Shown here one piece after another: positions 1 through 8,413 of a DNA stretch of 64,000 nt. Each line of letters starts with the position of its first letter. Position 1 is the first letter of the stretch. Made by a program: the position numbers and the translations under genes. The notes under the pieces were generated by a model. It saw only the letters and a program-made list of their open reading frames with translations, was not told where the DNA came from and made no database searches. This DNA is from Pseudomonas sp. UBA1879 (GTDB taxonomy: Bacteria; Pseudomonadota; Gammaproteobacteria; Pseudomonadales; Pseudomonadaceae), in the NCBI RefSeq assembly GCF_002338065.1, contig NZ_DDHJ01000002.1:187414-251413 (forward strand), read 5' to 3'.

Positions 1-391
1 TGATTACCTGATTCATGGCGGCGACATCGGCAAGCCGGAGATTCTTGAAACGTTGAGGCAGATCGCGCCGCTGACCGTAGTGCGCGGCAACAATGATACG
101 GACGATGCGTGGGCGGGGGACGTGCCGGTCGAGGCCGTCCTGAAGGTCGGCGGTGTGGGAATTTACGTCACCCACATCCTCGCCGACGTGCCCGAAACGC
201 TGCCGCCGGACATCCGGGTCGTCGTCACCGGCCATTCCCACAAACCGCTGCAACAGACCCGCCACGGCGTCCTGTTCATCAACCCCGGCAGCGCCGGACC
301 TCGCCGCTTCAAACTGCCGATTACCGTGGCCATGCTGCACATCGACGGGCTTGAGGTGCGCGGGGAGTTGATCGAGCTGAATGTGGGTTAG
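1..391 (+). CDS. Metallophosphoesterase, YfcE/MJ0936 family (3' part only)
   Basis: The reading frame is already open at base 2, so the N-terminus lies outside the window; about 129 residues are visible. Three calcineurin-type metallophosphoesterase blocks can be read: HGGDIG near the left edge, GNND about 25 residues later, and GHSHKP in the second half, followed by NPGSAG. These supply the metal ligands of the two-metal centre in YfcE-type phosphodiesterases, which are small cytosolic enzymes active on model diester substrates and of uncertain physiological substrate. The remaining length fits a family member of about 150-160 residues. The gene ends 13 bp before a REP doublet. The family call is firm; the substrate is unknown. 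Confidence 0.85.
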   Translation, partial: DYLIHGGDIGKPEILETLRQIAPLTVVRGNNDTDDAWAGDVPVEAVLKVGGVGIYVTHILADVPETLPPDIRVVVTGHSHKPLQQTRHGVLFINPGSAGPRRFKLPITVAMLHIDGLEVRGELIELNVG

Positions 392-404
392 CGAAAAATC
401 GAGC

Positions 405-501
405 CTGTTGTAAGAGTGAGCTTGCTCACGAAGACGGCATATCGACCACTAGAGATTCAGCGGCTGCATCCACCTCTTCGTGAGCAAGCTCACTCCCACA
501 G
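405..501. repeat. REP doublet (REPIN), class with GTGAGCTTGCTCACGAAG core
   Basis: Two inverted REP copies: 414-433 reads GAGTGAGCTTGCTCACGAAG and 476-495 is its exact reverse complement, with about 42 bp between. It lies between two converging genes. This is a typical Pseudomonas REPIN, mobilised in trans by RAYT transposases; none is in the window. Confidence 0.85.
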
Positions 502-541
502 GTTCCGTCTCTGGCTTGAGATCAGGCCCGCCAGGATTCAA

Positions 542-1333
542 TCACTTCGCAATCGGGTCCAGTCCACTGGCCTTGATCGCCGGGGCGGCCGCGGTGGAAC
601 TCAGAAACTCCAGAAACTGCTTTGCCTGTTCAGGGTGTTTGCTTTTGCTGACGACGCCTGCGGAGTACAGCGTCATTTGCTGGGCCTGGTCAGGGATCAG
701 GCCGATGATGTCGATGCCGTCCACTGGTTTCAATTCGCTCAATTGCTGGAAGCCGATTTCCGCATCGCCCCGCGCGATCACTTCACCCACGGGCTCGGCC
801 GGGATCATGTGGCTTTTGCTCTGAATGCGGTCGGCGATATGCATTTGATTGAACAGCACGCGGGAGAGGTAAACGCCGCTGGCGCTGTCGGAATAGGCGA
901 TGCTCTTGGCGTCGAGCAACGTTTGCTTGAAGGCTTCCATGTTGCTGATATCGGGGTGGGGTGCGCCGTGTTTAACGGCCATGGCGATGTAGGATTTGCC
1001 CAGGTCGACGCGGGTTTTTGGGTCGACCTGGCCGTCCTTGATCAGCTTGTCCAGCGCCGCGCCGACCATCAGCACCACGTCGGCAGGTTCCTGGCGGGCG
1101 AGACGGTTGGGGATGGCTTGCGGGGTTGCGCCCATCGACGGCGCCACTTCGCCTTGCAGTTTCACGCCCACGCGTTGTTCGTAATCCGGCGTGACGGCCT
1201 TGAACGCACCCATGATGCCGCCGGAACTCAGCACGATCAGTTGAACGGGGGCTGGGGGTGTTGCCGCCTGGACGAATGCCGCTGGAATGAAAGTGATGGC
1301 AGCGCTCAGCAGATAGGGCAGAATTTTTTTCAT
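542..1333 (-). CDS. Periplasmic substrate-binding protein, ModA-like (SBP_bac_11 type)
   Basis: A protein of 263 residues with a clear signal peptide: MKK, a hydrophobic core, then cleavage after VQA near residue 23. The mature part has the bilobal molybdate-binding-like pattern: LIVLSSGG at the start, PADVVLMVG, then YSDSASGVYLSRVLF and IGFQQLSEL in the second lobe. Such proteins bind oxyanions or small organic acids in the periplasm. No ABC permease or ATPase gene is next to it, so it is either an orphan binding protein or serves a transporter encoded elsewhere. Pseudomonas proteins of this group are often annotated only as molybdate-type binding protein; I do not claim molybdate. The start has only a weak Shine-Dalgarno, but the signal peptide fixes it. 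Confidence 0.75.
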   Translation of the reverse strand: MKKILPYLLSAAITFIPAAFVQAATPPAPVQLIVLSSGGIMGAFKAVTPDYEQRVGVKLQGEVAPSMGATPQAIPNRLARQEPADVVLMVGAALDKLIKDGQVDPKTRVDLGKSYIAMAVKHGAPHPDISNMEAFKQTLLDAKSIAYSDSASGVYLSRVLFNQMHIADRIQSKSHMIPAEPVGEVIARGDAEIGFQQLSELKPVDGIDIIGLIPDQAQQMTLYSAGVVSKSKHPEQAKQFLEFLSSTAAAPAIKASGLDPIAK

Positions 1334-1580
1334 GAAAATGAACCTGACGATTTAAAAAGTGGCGTTGAATAAATAAAAAACAGCGCGGGCAGTATGTGGC
1401 AATTGCGCGGTGAGTAAATCCCTTTGTTGCCTTCACTGTTCACAGAGGGTCATTTCAGGCGCAGGTTCAGTGCTCCTGCAACGGCCTCAAGCCGCTGCCT
1501 CGTCGGAATCCCACTCAAGAAAATCGGGCCCACGCCGATGCTCAAGACGATCCCCTTATCTCTCTGGAAGATCGTCTTTC

Positions 1581-2897
1581 ATGTTCAATAAACGTCTCAA
1601 ACAAGAGTTGGCTGCGCTGCGTGAAGAGCTTTCATCAGTGGAGCAGGTGAGGAGCAGTCTGGACAGCGAAATGCTGTGCATGCGCCTGGACGCGCAGGGT
1701 CGTATCGAAACCGTCAACAGCAACTTTGAAAAGGAAATGCATTACCGCAGCGCCGACCTCGTCGGGCGTTCCCTCGAAGCGTTGACCCCTTCACACGTCA
1801 AGAGCCTGGATTTCTATCAGCGCATAATATCCGCCATCAGCCGGGGCGAGCATTTCAGCGGCGCCCTGCGTCTGCTGCGGGGCAATGGCCAAGAAGCCTG
1901 GCTGCGCTCGATCGTGCAGCCGGTGCTCGATAGCGGCGGCAAGGTCCGATATTTCACCATCCATTCCAGTGACCTGACCCGCACCATCGAGCATTCACGC
2001 GAACACGAAAACCTTATCGAAGCGCTGCAGCGTTCCACCGCCGTGATCGAATTCAACCTCAACGGCGAGGTGCTGGCGGCCAACGAGCGTTTTCTCAGCT
2101 CGATGGGCTATTCGTTGGCGCAGATTCAAGGTCAACATCACCGGATGTTCTGCGAGCCGAAAGAGTCAGGTTCGCCCGAGTATGAAGCGTTCTGGGACAA
2201 ACTGCGCCGTGGCGAATTCGTCACCGGTCGCTTCAAGCGCGTGGACAGCCGGGGTCGTGAAGTCTGGCTCGAAGCCTCTTACAACCCTATTACCGATGCC
2301 CATGACCGGCTGTACAAAGTGGTGAAATTCGCCACCATCATCACCGAGCAGGTCAATCGCGAAAATGCCGTCGCCGAAGCGGCCGGCATCGCTTTCAGCA
2401 CCTCGCAGCAAACCGACGGCAGCGCGCAAAAAGGTGCCGCTGTGGTCCAGGAGACCGTTGAGGTGATGCGCGAACTGGCCGGGCACATGGAACAGGCCGC
2501 CGATCGCATCTCCGCACTGGATAAACAGTCTCAGTTGATCGGCTCGATCATCCAGGCCATCAGCAGCATCGCCGACCAGACCAACCTGCTGGCGCTCAAT
2601 GCCGCCATCGAAGCGGCGCGCGCGGGCGAGCAAGGACGCGGGTTTGCCGTGGTCGCCGATGAAGTCCGGCAACTGGCCTCGCGCACCAGCAAAGCCACCG
2701 AAGAAATCGTCGGCGTGGTGAAACAGAATCAGGAGTTGGCCGAACAGGCGGTCAACGTGATCATCAGCGGCAAGCAGCAGGCGCAGCAAGGCCTGGAACT
2801 CGCCGGTGAGGCGGGGTCGGTGATCGTTGAGATTCAGGACGGCGCGCGACGCGTCGTGAGTGCGGTGGGGCAGTTCGCGAATCAGTTGTCGAGCTGA
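1581..2897 (+). CDS. Soluble PAS-PAS-MCP signalling protein, BdlA-like
   Basis: A protein of 438 residues starting at MFNKRLKQEL; a GGAAG lies about 11 bp upstream, and the earlier in-frame start at 1410 adds a non-conserved leader. A short coiled coil (1-25) is followed by two PAS domains (about 30-140 and 150-260), each ending in a PAC-like segment. The methyl-accepting signalling domain follows, with the conserved hairpin ADQTNLLALNAAIEAARAGE near residues 330-350. There is no transmembrane segment and no HAMP domain, so this is a cytoplasmic receptor. The architecture and length match P. aeruginosa BdlA, which links redox or nutrient cues to biofilm dispersal and c-di-GMP. Other Pseudomonas PAS-MCP proteins share the same layout, so orthology is an inference. 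The C-terminus ends soon after the coiled coil, without a CheR/CheB docking tail. Confidence 0.8.
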   Translation: MFNKRLKQELAALREELSSVEQVRSSLDSEMLCMRLDAQGRIETVNSNFEKEMHYRSADLVGRSLEALTPSHVKSLDFYQRIISAISRGEHFSGALRLLRGNGQEAWLRSIVQPVLDSGGKVRYFTIHSSDLTRTIEHSREHENLIEALQRSTAVIEFNLNGEVLAANERFLSSMGYSLAQIQGQHHRMFCEPKESGSPEYEAFWDKLRRGEFVTGRFKRVDSRGREVWLEASYNPITDAHDRLYKVVKFATIITEQVNRENAVAEAAGIAFSTSQQTDGSAQKGAAVVQETVEVMRELAGHMEQAADRISALDKQSQLIGSIIQAISSIADQTNLLALNAAIEAARAGEQGRGFAVVADEVRQLASRTSKATEEIVGVVKQNQELAEQAVNVIISGKQQAQQGLELAGEAGSVIVEIQDGARRVVSAVGQFANQLSS

Positions 2898-2957
2898 TCT
2901 TCAAAAGACCTCAAGCGTCACCTTGTCGGAAATCGCCATATCGTCTTCAAAACCGCT

Positions 2958-2998
2958 AAAAAAGCCGCGTCGGCGTGAGTATCCGGCGCGGCTTTTTT
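2958..2998. terminator. Bidirectional rho-independent terminator
   Basis: A perfect 12-bp inverted repeat, AAAAAAGCCGCG (2958-2969) and CGCGGCTTTTTT (2987-2998), gives a GC stem with a T-run on either strand. It sits between the converging BdlA-like gene and the chemoreceptor gene. Confidence 0.9.
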
Positions 2999-3001
2999 GC
3001 T

Positions 3002-4924
3002 TCAGACCCGGAAGCGGCTGACCAGCATTTGCAGCTGATTACCCAAGCGTGCGAGTTCAACGCTGGAGGCAGCGGTTTCTTCACTGGCGGCGGCGGTCTG
3101 TTCCGACACGTCGCGAACGTTGAGGATGCTGCGGCTGATCTCTTCGGCCACTGAACTCTGCTGTTCGGCAGCGGCAGCGATTTGCTGGTTCATGGCCTGG
3201 ATGTTGGACACCGTGTGGGTAATGCTTTCCAGTGACGTGCCTGCCTTGCGCGTGAGGGCCACGCTGCTGTCGGTCAGGCTGCGGCTGCTGAGCATGATGT
3301 CCGACACCTGGCGCGTGCCGCTCTGCAGGGCGGCAACCAGTCCTTCGATTTCTTCAGTCGATTGCTGAGTGCGCTGGGCAAGGCCGCGCACTTCGTCGGC
3401 CACGACCGCAAACCCGCGCCCGGCCTCGCCCGCACGGGCGGCTTCGATGGCGGCATTGAGAGCCAGCAGGTTGGTCTGTTCAGCCACCGATTTGATGACG
3501 TCCATCACTTTGCCGATCTTGTCACTTTCCCGCTCCAGCACGCCCATGGCGTCCGAAGAGCGGATCACTTCGTGGGCCAGTTTTTCAATCTGCGCGATGG
3601 CTTCGCCCACCACTTTGTCACCGTCGCGCGCCTGCTTGTCGGCGTCGGAAGCAGCGCTCGAAGCCTGTTCGGCGTTGCGCGCGACTTCGTGCACGGTGGC
3701 CGACATTTCGTGCATCGCTGTGGCGACCTGATCGGTCTCCACTTTCTGGCTGTTGACGCCGGCACTGGTCTGCTCGGTAACCGCCGACAACTCTTCGGCT
3801 GCACTGGCGATTTGGGTAACGCTGTCACGAATGCCACCGATCAGGTCACGCAAGGTAGAGGCCATGCGCTGGATGCCGGTTTGCAGCACGCCAAGCTCGT
3901 CGCGGCGGGTCACGATCAGGTCATGGGTCAGGTCGCCGGAAGCGATACGGTCGACGACGGCCAGCGTTTCCTGCAGGGGACGAGTGATCTGACGGGTAAT
4001 GATCAGCGCCGCCAGCGCACCGAAGATGAGGGCGAGCAGAGTGCCGCCGATCTGCAGAACGCGCGCCTGTTGAGTGTCGGCCGCGCCCAGCGTGGTTTGA
4101 AGATCGACCAGTTGCTGGCTCAGTTTGACGATGGCGGCGCCCTCGTCGGTCATCTCGGTGCGGGCAGCGTTGATGGTGTCATTGGCGACCTTGAAGCCCT
4201 GCACCGAACTGCGGTAACCGATCAGTGAGGCCTCAAGCTGCTTCAGGCGTTCGGCCTCCGGGGCGCCGAACGTCGATTTCAGCTGATCCATGCCGCCGAT
4301 GGCGGTGGTCAGTTGACGGGCGGCAGCTTCTTCGGTCTTGGCCGTGGGGTTGCCGGTGTAGCCGCGCACTTCGTAGCGCACCAACATCACGTCTTCCTTG
4401 GCCTTGATGGCGGCCTGATACTGGGTGAAGCGGCGCTCGTCGGTAGGGTCGAGCTTGATCACGTCATCGGTGATGGCCGCGATCAATTCCGCGGCTTTCA
4501 CGGCGTCCACGCCCATGTCGGCGCGAACCTTGGCGCTGGTTTTGTAGGCCTCGCGCATTTTGCCGAACGACGTTTCATAGGCACGGACCTGCTCGCCCAA
4601 GGCTCTGATCGGCGGGACGTTCAACGGATTGCTGAAGGTTTTTTCCAGGAACTGCTGCTGCGTCTTGAAAGCGTCGAGGGCAGTCTGCACGTTCTGAGCC
4701 ACGGCTTCGTCGCCATTGCTGAGCATGTATTGCAGGCGAGTGATGCGCAGGTCGGTCAATTTATTGCTGAGCTGCATGATGTCCGCCACGCGCTCGCTGC
4801 GGAAGGTCATGGCGCCCAGGCTGGTCCAGCCGATGATGGCCAGCAAGGCAGTAAACACGAGGACGAAGCCGAACCCTAAAGCCAGCTTTTTGTTAACGCT
4901 GATGTTTGCAAACCAGCTCTTCAT
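3002..4924 (-). CDS. Methyl-accepting chemotaxis receptor with HBM sensor domain, McpS-like
   Basis: A transmembrane chemoreceptor of 640 residues. It has a short cytoplasmic N-terminus, TM1 at about 12-34, a long all-helical periplasmic domain (about 40-285), TM2 at about 290-312, a HAMP domain (about 313-366), and the signalling domain with the hairpin VAEQTNLLALNAAIEAARAGE near 480-500. The N-terminus (MKSWFANISVNKKLALGFG) and the helical bimodular layout strongly resemble P. putida McpS, which senses TCA-cycle acids. The length of the periplasmic part excludes a simple four-helix Tar-type domain. Ligand identity is an inference from family only. The C-terminus (LVSRFRV) carries no NWETF-like pentapeptide. 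Confidence 0.88.
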   Translation of the reverse strand: MKSWFANISVNKKLALGFGFVLVFTALLAIIGWTSLGAMTFRSERVADIMQLSNKLTDLRITRLQYMLSNGDEAVAQNVQTALDAFKTQQQFLEKTFSNPLNVPPIRALGEQVRAYETSFGKMREAYKTSAKVRADMGVDAVKAAELIAAITDDVIKLDPTDERRFTQYQAAIKAKEDVMLVRYEVRGYTGNPTAKTEEAAARQLTTAIGGMDQLKSTFGAPEAERLKQLEASLIGYRSSVQGFKVANDTINAARTEMTDEGAAIVKLSQQLVDLQTTLGAADTQQARVLQIGGTLLALIFGALAALIITRQITRPLQETLAVVDRIASGDLTHDLIVTRRDELGVLQTGIQRMASTLRDLIGGIRDSVTQIASAAEELSAVTEQTSAGVNSQKVETDQVATAMHEMSATVHEVARNAEQASSAASDADKQARDGDKVVGEAIAQIEKLAHEVIRSSDAMGVLERESDKIGKVMDVIKSVAEQTNLLALNAAIEAARAGEAGRGFAVVADEVRGLAQRTQQSTEEIEGLVAALQSGTRQVSDIMLSSRSLTDSSVALTRKAGTSLESITHTVSNIQAMNQQIAAAAEQQSSVAEEISRSILNVRDVSEQTAAASEETAASSVELARLGNQLQMLVSRFRV

Positions 4925-5102
4925 TCCAATTCTCCATAGTCCATTTTTCGAGTTGTCAGCCGGAGCGTTGTTGTTATGAGGGCCAGCAAAACAGTCATGT
5001 AGATGAATTCATCGGCCACACGCTGAGAATCTGAAACGGATACGGGGATTTGAAGGCGATTACCGACGCAGATGTGTAACAAATCTTACGGGGGGGGGAG
5101 TT

Positions 5103-5139
5103 GCCGGGCTTGAAACATCAAGCCCGGCAGAAGCCGGGC
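5103..5139 (-). terminator. Overlapping alternative hairpins downstream of the repeat-protein gene
   Basis: GCCGGGCTTGA (5103-5113) pairs perfectly with TCAAGCCCGGC (5118-5128) around a 4-nt loop. The same GCCCGGC (5122-5128) can pair instead with GCCGGGC (5133-5139). Only one stem can form at a time. The T-run is poor, so termination strength is uncertain. A run of nine G (5090-5098) lies just beyond. Confidence 0.55.
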
Positions 5140-5159
5140 CAGGAAGGGACGAGCAGGTC

Positions 5160-5498
5160 TTAGCTCAAGCGGTTCGCGCCTACGCGGTCAGCGCCGTCAG
5201 CAGCAACGCGGCCCAGTTGGGTTTTCTCGGACCCGTTTTCAGCGACGCGGTTGGCGCCTACGCGGTCAGCGCCGTCAGCAGCAATGCGGCCCAGTTGGGT
5301 CTTCTCGGAGCCGTTTTCGGCAACGCGATTGGCGCCTACACGATCTGCGCCGTCGGCAGCAACGCGGTTGATAAGGGTGTGAGACGAACCGTTTTCAGCA
5401 ACGACCGGTGCATCGACATGTTTGGCGACGGGCAGTGCGAAAGCGCTGGTTGCCAGTACAGAGAAGGCCAGGCCAAGGATCAGTTTGTGGGTTTTCAT
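5160..5498 (-). CDS. Small secreted protein of six 13-residue repeats
   Basis: A protein of 112 residues. The start is set by GGAG eight bases upstream of MKTHKL and by the signal peptide (core LILGLAFSVLAT, likely cleavage after SAFA at residue 21). Residues 33-110 are three 26-residue units, VAENGS..-(13 residues) plus [VI]AADGADRVGANR. Each unit is itself two related 13-residue halves with the pattern [VI]A-x-[ND]-G-[SA]-x(6)-R, so the mature protein is nearly all repeat. Units 2 and 3 differ by one residue. It is charged, lacks Cys, and has no membrane segment after the signal. I do not recognise a named family or function; a periplasmic or extracellular location is inferred from the signal peptide. 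It stands alone between hairpins and a long leader. Confidence 0.8.
   Translation of the reverse strand: MKTHKLILGLAFSVLATSAFALPVAKHVDAPVVAENGSSHTLINRVAADGADRVGANRVAENGSEKTQLGRIAADGADRVGANRVAENGSEKTQLGRVAADGADRVGANRLS
5169..5402 (-). repeat. Tandem 78-bp repeat, three copies, in coding sequence
   Basis: Three in-frame 78-bp units encode residues 33-110 of the small secreted protein. The two C-terminal copies are almost identical in DNA, so copy number could change by slippage without breaking the frame. Confidence 0.85.
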
Positions 5499-5898
5499 GG
5501 GGATTGCTCCAATTCGATTAAGTGGGTCACTCGGTATGGAGGCCATGTTACGCGGCGCTGGGTTATTAAAAACTCAATACGATTGGTAGCGATCATCGCT
5601 GGCATTGATAGTTAGTACGCCCCCCCGGCATGGCCTCGAAAGTCCGCGAAATGTAAGGCCGGATCAAGCGCAAACCCAGCGCCGCTCATGAGCCAATTTA
5701 TTGACGGGCGCTGACCATCGCTTCCGAGGGTGACCGCCAAGTCATTGTTGTCAAAACATGGCGTCAACATTCCCGCGTTCGGGTGTATCAGGGATGAAAT
5801 ATTTCAACTGTCTAGGGTGCGCCAGACCTCATACCGTGTACGGGCTCCATCCTCGACCGTCGGGGGCGGGATTTCTCCAACCAAATGGAAGTTGCGTT
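5499..5898. other. Intergenic region, 400 bp, divergent promoters expected
   Basis: This lies between the divergently transcribed repeat-protein gene and the acyltransferase gene. I see no credible coding frame and no RNA gene. It is A+T-richer near 5565-5600, where the promoter of the leftward gene would lie, but no convincing sigma-70 pair stands out. Confidence 0.4.
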
Positions 5899-7080
5899 AT
5901 GAAACCTGTTCAGCGATTCACCACTCTCGACAGTTTCAGGGGCATCTGCGCGCTGCTGGTCGTGTTTTTTCACCTGCACGTCGTGGGTACCTTCATTCAA
6001 CTGCCGTTCTTCCGGCGCGACGAGGTCCTGCTTAATTTCTTTTTCGTCCTCAGCGGGTTTGTGCTGGCTCACACCTACGGCATGAAACCCAACCTGTCGT
6101 TCAAGTCGTTCGTCGTTTCCAGGGTCTTTCGCCTCTATCCGCTGCATCTGGTCATGCTGGCATTCTTCATCCTGTTCGAAACGGCGCGCTGGTTGGCCTG
6201 GAAAAATGGCTTCAACCTGAACAACGTACCGTTCACCGGGACGTTCGCGTTGAAGGAGATACTCCCCAACCTGCTGCTGGTTCAGGCGTGGACCACCTAC
6301 ACCGAGACCATGTCGTTCAACTACCCGTCCTGGACCATCAGTATTGAGTTCTACATCTATATGCTGTTCGGCGCCCTGTGCATGCTCTCCATGCGCAATC
6401 GCTTTCTGTTGTTCGCCAGCGTTTCGGTGGTGGCCTTTATTCTGATCTTTTCGGAAAACGAGCCGTTGGTCGACCGCGCCATGCTCGGCTTGTCGTGCTT
6501 CTTCGCGGGCAACATCACGTATGTGGTGTACCTGCTGATTCGCGATAAAGGGCCTCTGAAACCCTGGCTCATGACCGTGCTGGAATGCGCCATGATGTAC
6601 ACGACGTACTGGATCGTGATGAACGACTTCGAGTATCGCTCGCCCATCGGCAGCCTGGCATTCTGCGCCCTGGTGTTGCTGTTCGCGTTCGAAGGTGGCC
6701 TGGTGTCGACCCTGCTCAAAACCGGCGTCTTCATGTTGCTCGGCAAACTGTCGTACTCGATCTACATGACCCACGCGGCCGTGATCTTCCTCCTCTCGAC
6801 CGTCTTCATCATCGGCCAGAAAGTCACTGGCCTCGCCTTGGCGCCGATGATCGCGGGACAGCGTTTCATGGACACCGGGTCGATGTTCGGCAACAACCTC
6901 TTTGTGGTCGGCGTCACGGTGCTCACGGTGGTGGTGGCCGGGTTCGCGCACAAATACATCGAGTTGAAAGGCTACGAAATGGGCAAGCGCTTCCTGGGCA
7001 AATCCGCTGCGGCCAAAGCGCATGTGGAAAAGCCGGAATCAGCCCCGGCGCTCAAGCCGCAGGTCGATCGGGTCGCCTGA
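5899..7080 (+). CDS. Membrane acyltransferase, OafA/YrhL family (Acyl_transf_3)
   Basis: An integral membrane protein of 393 residues with about ten hydrophobic segments. The start is at MKPVQRFTTLDSFRG, with GGAAG nine bases upstream; the upstream extension to 5758 is not membrane-like. Family marks are LDSFRGICALLVVFFH near the N-terminus (the conserved Arg and His), RVFRLYPLHL, and NYPSWTISIEFYIY. These enzymes move acetyl or other acyl groups onto periplasmic or surface sugars such as O-antigen, exopolysaccharide or glucans. No glycosyltransferase or polysaccharide genes are adjacent, so the acceptor cannot be named. It stands alone as a single transcription unit. Confidence 0.85.
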   Translation: MKPVQRFTTLDSFRGICALLVVFFHLHVVGTFIQLPFFRRDEVLLNFFFVLSGFVLAHTYGMKPNLSFKSFVVSRVFRLYPLHLVMLAFFILFETARWLAWKNGFNLNNVPFTGTFALKEILPNLLLVQAWTTYTETMSFNYPSWTISIEFYIYMLFGALCMLSMRNRFLLFASVSVVAFILIFSENEPLVDRAMLGLSCFFAGNITYVVYLLIRDKGPLKPWLMTVLECAMMYTTYWIVMNDFEYRSPIGSLAFCALVLLFAFEGGLVSTLLKTGVFMLLGKLSYSIYMTHAAVIFLLSTVFIIGQKVTGLALAPMIAGQRFMDTGSMFGNNLFVVGVTVLTVVVAGFAHKYIELKGYEMGKRFLGKSAAAKAHVEKPESAPALKPQVDRVA

Positions 7081-7097
7081 TCGCCCTTCTACACATG

Positions 7098-8348
7098 TCA
7101 GGTGGCTGGCTGCTGGGCGCGGAGCCACTCGACGATTCCCAGCCCCGCCGCGCGACCGCTGGCAAAACAGGCGGTCAACAGGTATCCGCCGGTAGGCGCT
7201 TCCCAGTCCAGCATCTCGCCCGCGCAGAAAACGCCGGGCAGCGAGGTGAGCATCAATCTCGCGTCCATTGCCTCGAAGGTCACGCCGCCCGCAGTGCTGA
7301 TCGCCTCATCCAGCGGGCGCGGTTTGATCAGCGTCAGTGGCAAGTGCTTCACAGCGTGGGCCAGAAGTCCCGGATCGGCAAACGCTTCAGCCGGGGCCAA
7401 CTCCCGAAGCAGCGCAGCCTTCACACCGTCGAGTCCCAACTGGCTGTGCAGATGTTTGGCCATCGAACGCGAGCCACGGGGTTTGCTCAGGGCATTCTGC
7501 GCGTCGGTCAGGGATTTGTTGGGCAGCAAATCAATTTCAACGACGGCACTGCCCTGTCGATTGATTGCTTCGCGAATCTGCGCTGACAGCGCATACACCA
7601 GACTGCCTTCGACGCCGGTCTGCGTCAGCACGCATTCACCCAAGCGCAGCGTCTGCCCCTGCAGGCCCATTGCGATGTTTTTGAGCGGGGCACCTGCGAA
7701 TTTGTTGCGCATCAGCTCGCTCCAGGCGCTGACCTCAAACCCACAATTGGCAGCCTGAAGCGGCGCGACCTGTACGCCCTGCCGTTCGAGCAGCGGGAGC
7801 CAGGCCCCGTCCGACCCCAAGCGGGCCCAACTGGCCCCCCCCAGCGCCAGCAGCGTTGCGGCGGGAGCGACCCGCAGTTCACCTTCCGGGTTTTCAAGGC
7901 GCAGGCTTTGGTCGGCGTTCCACCCCAACCAGCGATGGCGGGTGTGGATAACCACGCCGCCGTCGCGCAGGCGTTTGAGCCAGGCGCGCAGCAACGGCGC
8001 GGCTTTCATGTCGCAGGGAAACACTCGTCCGGAGCTGCCGACGAACGTGTCGATGCCGAGCCCGTGAATCCACTCGCACAAAGCGTCGGCATCAAATGCG
8101 CGCAGTAGGGGCGCCAAGTGCGGCGCGCGTTCGGCATAGCGTGACAGAAACGCCGGGTACGCCTCGGAATGGGTGATGTTCATGCCGCCGACCCCGGCCA
8201 GCAAAAACTTGCGGCCCACCGAGGGCATGGCGTCGTAGAGTTCGACCTTGAAACCAGCCTGGCTCAGCACTTCGGCAGCCATTAACCCGGCCGGGCCACC
8301 CCCGATGATGGCGACGGCGTGAGTGGAGGAAGTAGAGGCTGAAATCAT
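7098..8348 (-). CDS. FAD-dependent flavoprotein, HI0933/TIGR03862 family
   Basis: About 416 residues from MISASTSS; a second Met six codons upstream (8366) is an equal alternative, and neither has a clear Shine-Dalgarno. The N-terminal Rossmann fold is plain: VAIIGGGPAGLMAAEVL followed by an acidic residue at the end of the second strand (VELYDAMPSVGRKFL). Other family blocks are GGMNITHSE, a middle insertion domain, and the C-terminal TAGGVTFEAMD and PGVFCAGEMLDWEAPTGGYLL. These belong to the BaiN/HI0933 group of NAD(P)/FAD oxidoreductases, cytosolic and mostly of unknown substrate. A TAGAAT at 8382-8387 on this strand could be the -10 element, which would favour the inner start. Confidence 0.82.
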   Translation of the reverse strand: MISASTSSTHAVAIIGGGPAGLMAAEVLSQAGFKVELYDAMPSVGRKFLLAGVGGMNITHSEAYPAFLSRYAERAPHLAPLLRAFDADALCEWIHGLGIDTFVGSSGRVFPCDMKAAPLLRAWLKRLRDGGVVIHTRHRWLGWNADQSLRLENPEGELRVAPAATLLALGGASWARLGSDGAWLPLLERQGVQVAPLQAANCGFEVSAWSELMRNKFAGAPLKNIAMGLQGQTLRLGECVLTQTGVEGSLVYALSAQIREAINRQGSAVVEIDLLPNKSLTDAQNALSKPRGSRSMAKHLHSQLGLDGVKAALLRELAPAEAFADPGLLAHAVKHLPLTLIKPRPLDEAISTAGGVTFEAMDARLMLTSLPGVFCAGEMLDWEAPTGGYLLTACFASGRAAGLGIVEWLRAQQPAT

Positions 8349-8413
8349 GGTCAACGTGCGGATCATCGAAGTGGGTCGCGCATTCTACCCGAGGCCTGTG
8401 ACGAACGAACGGC

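Noticed and set aside
416..1372. A 318-codon frame antisense to the binding-protein gene
   Set aside because: It begins inside a REP element and has no recognisable domain; the opposite strand has signal peptide and SBP fold.
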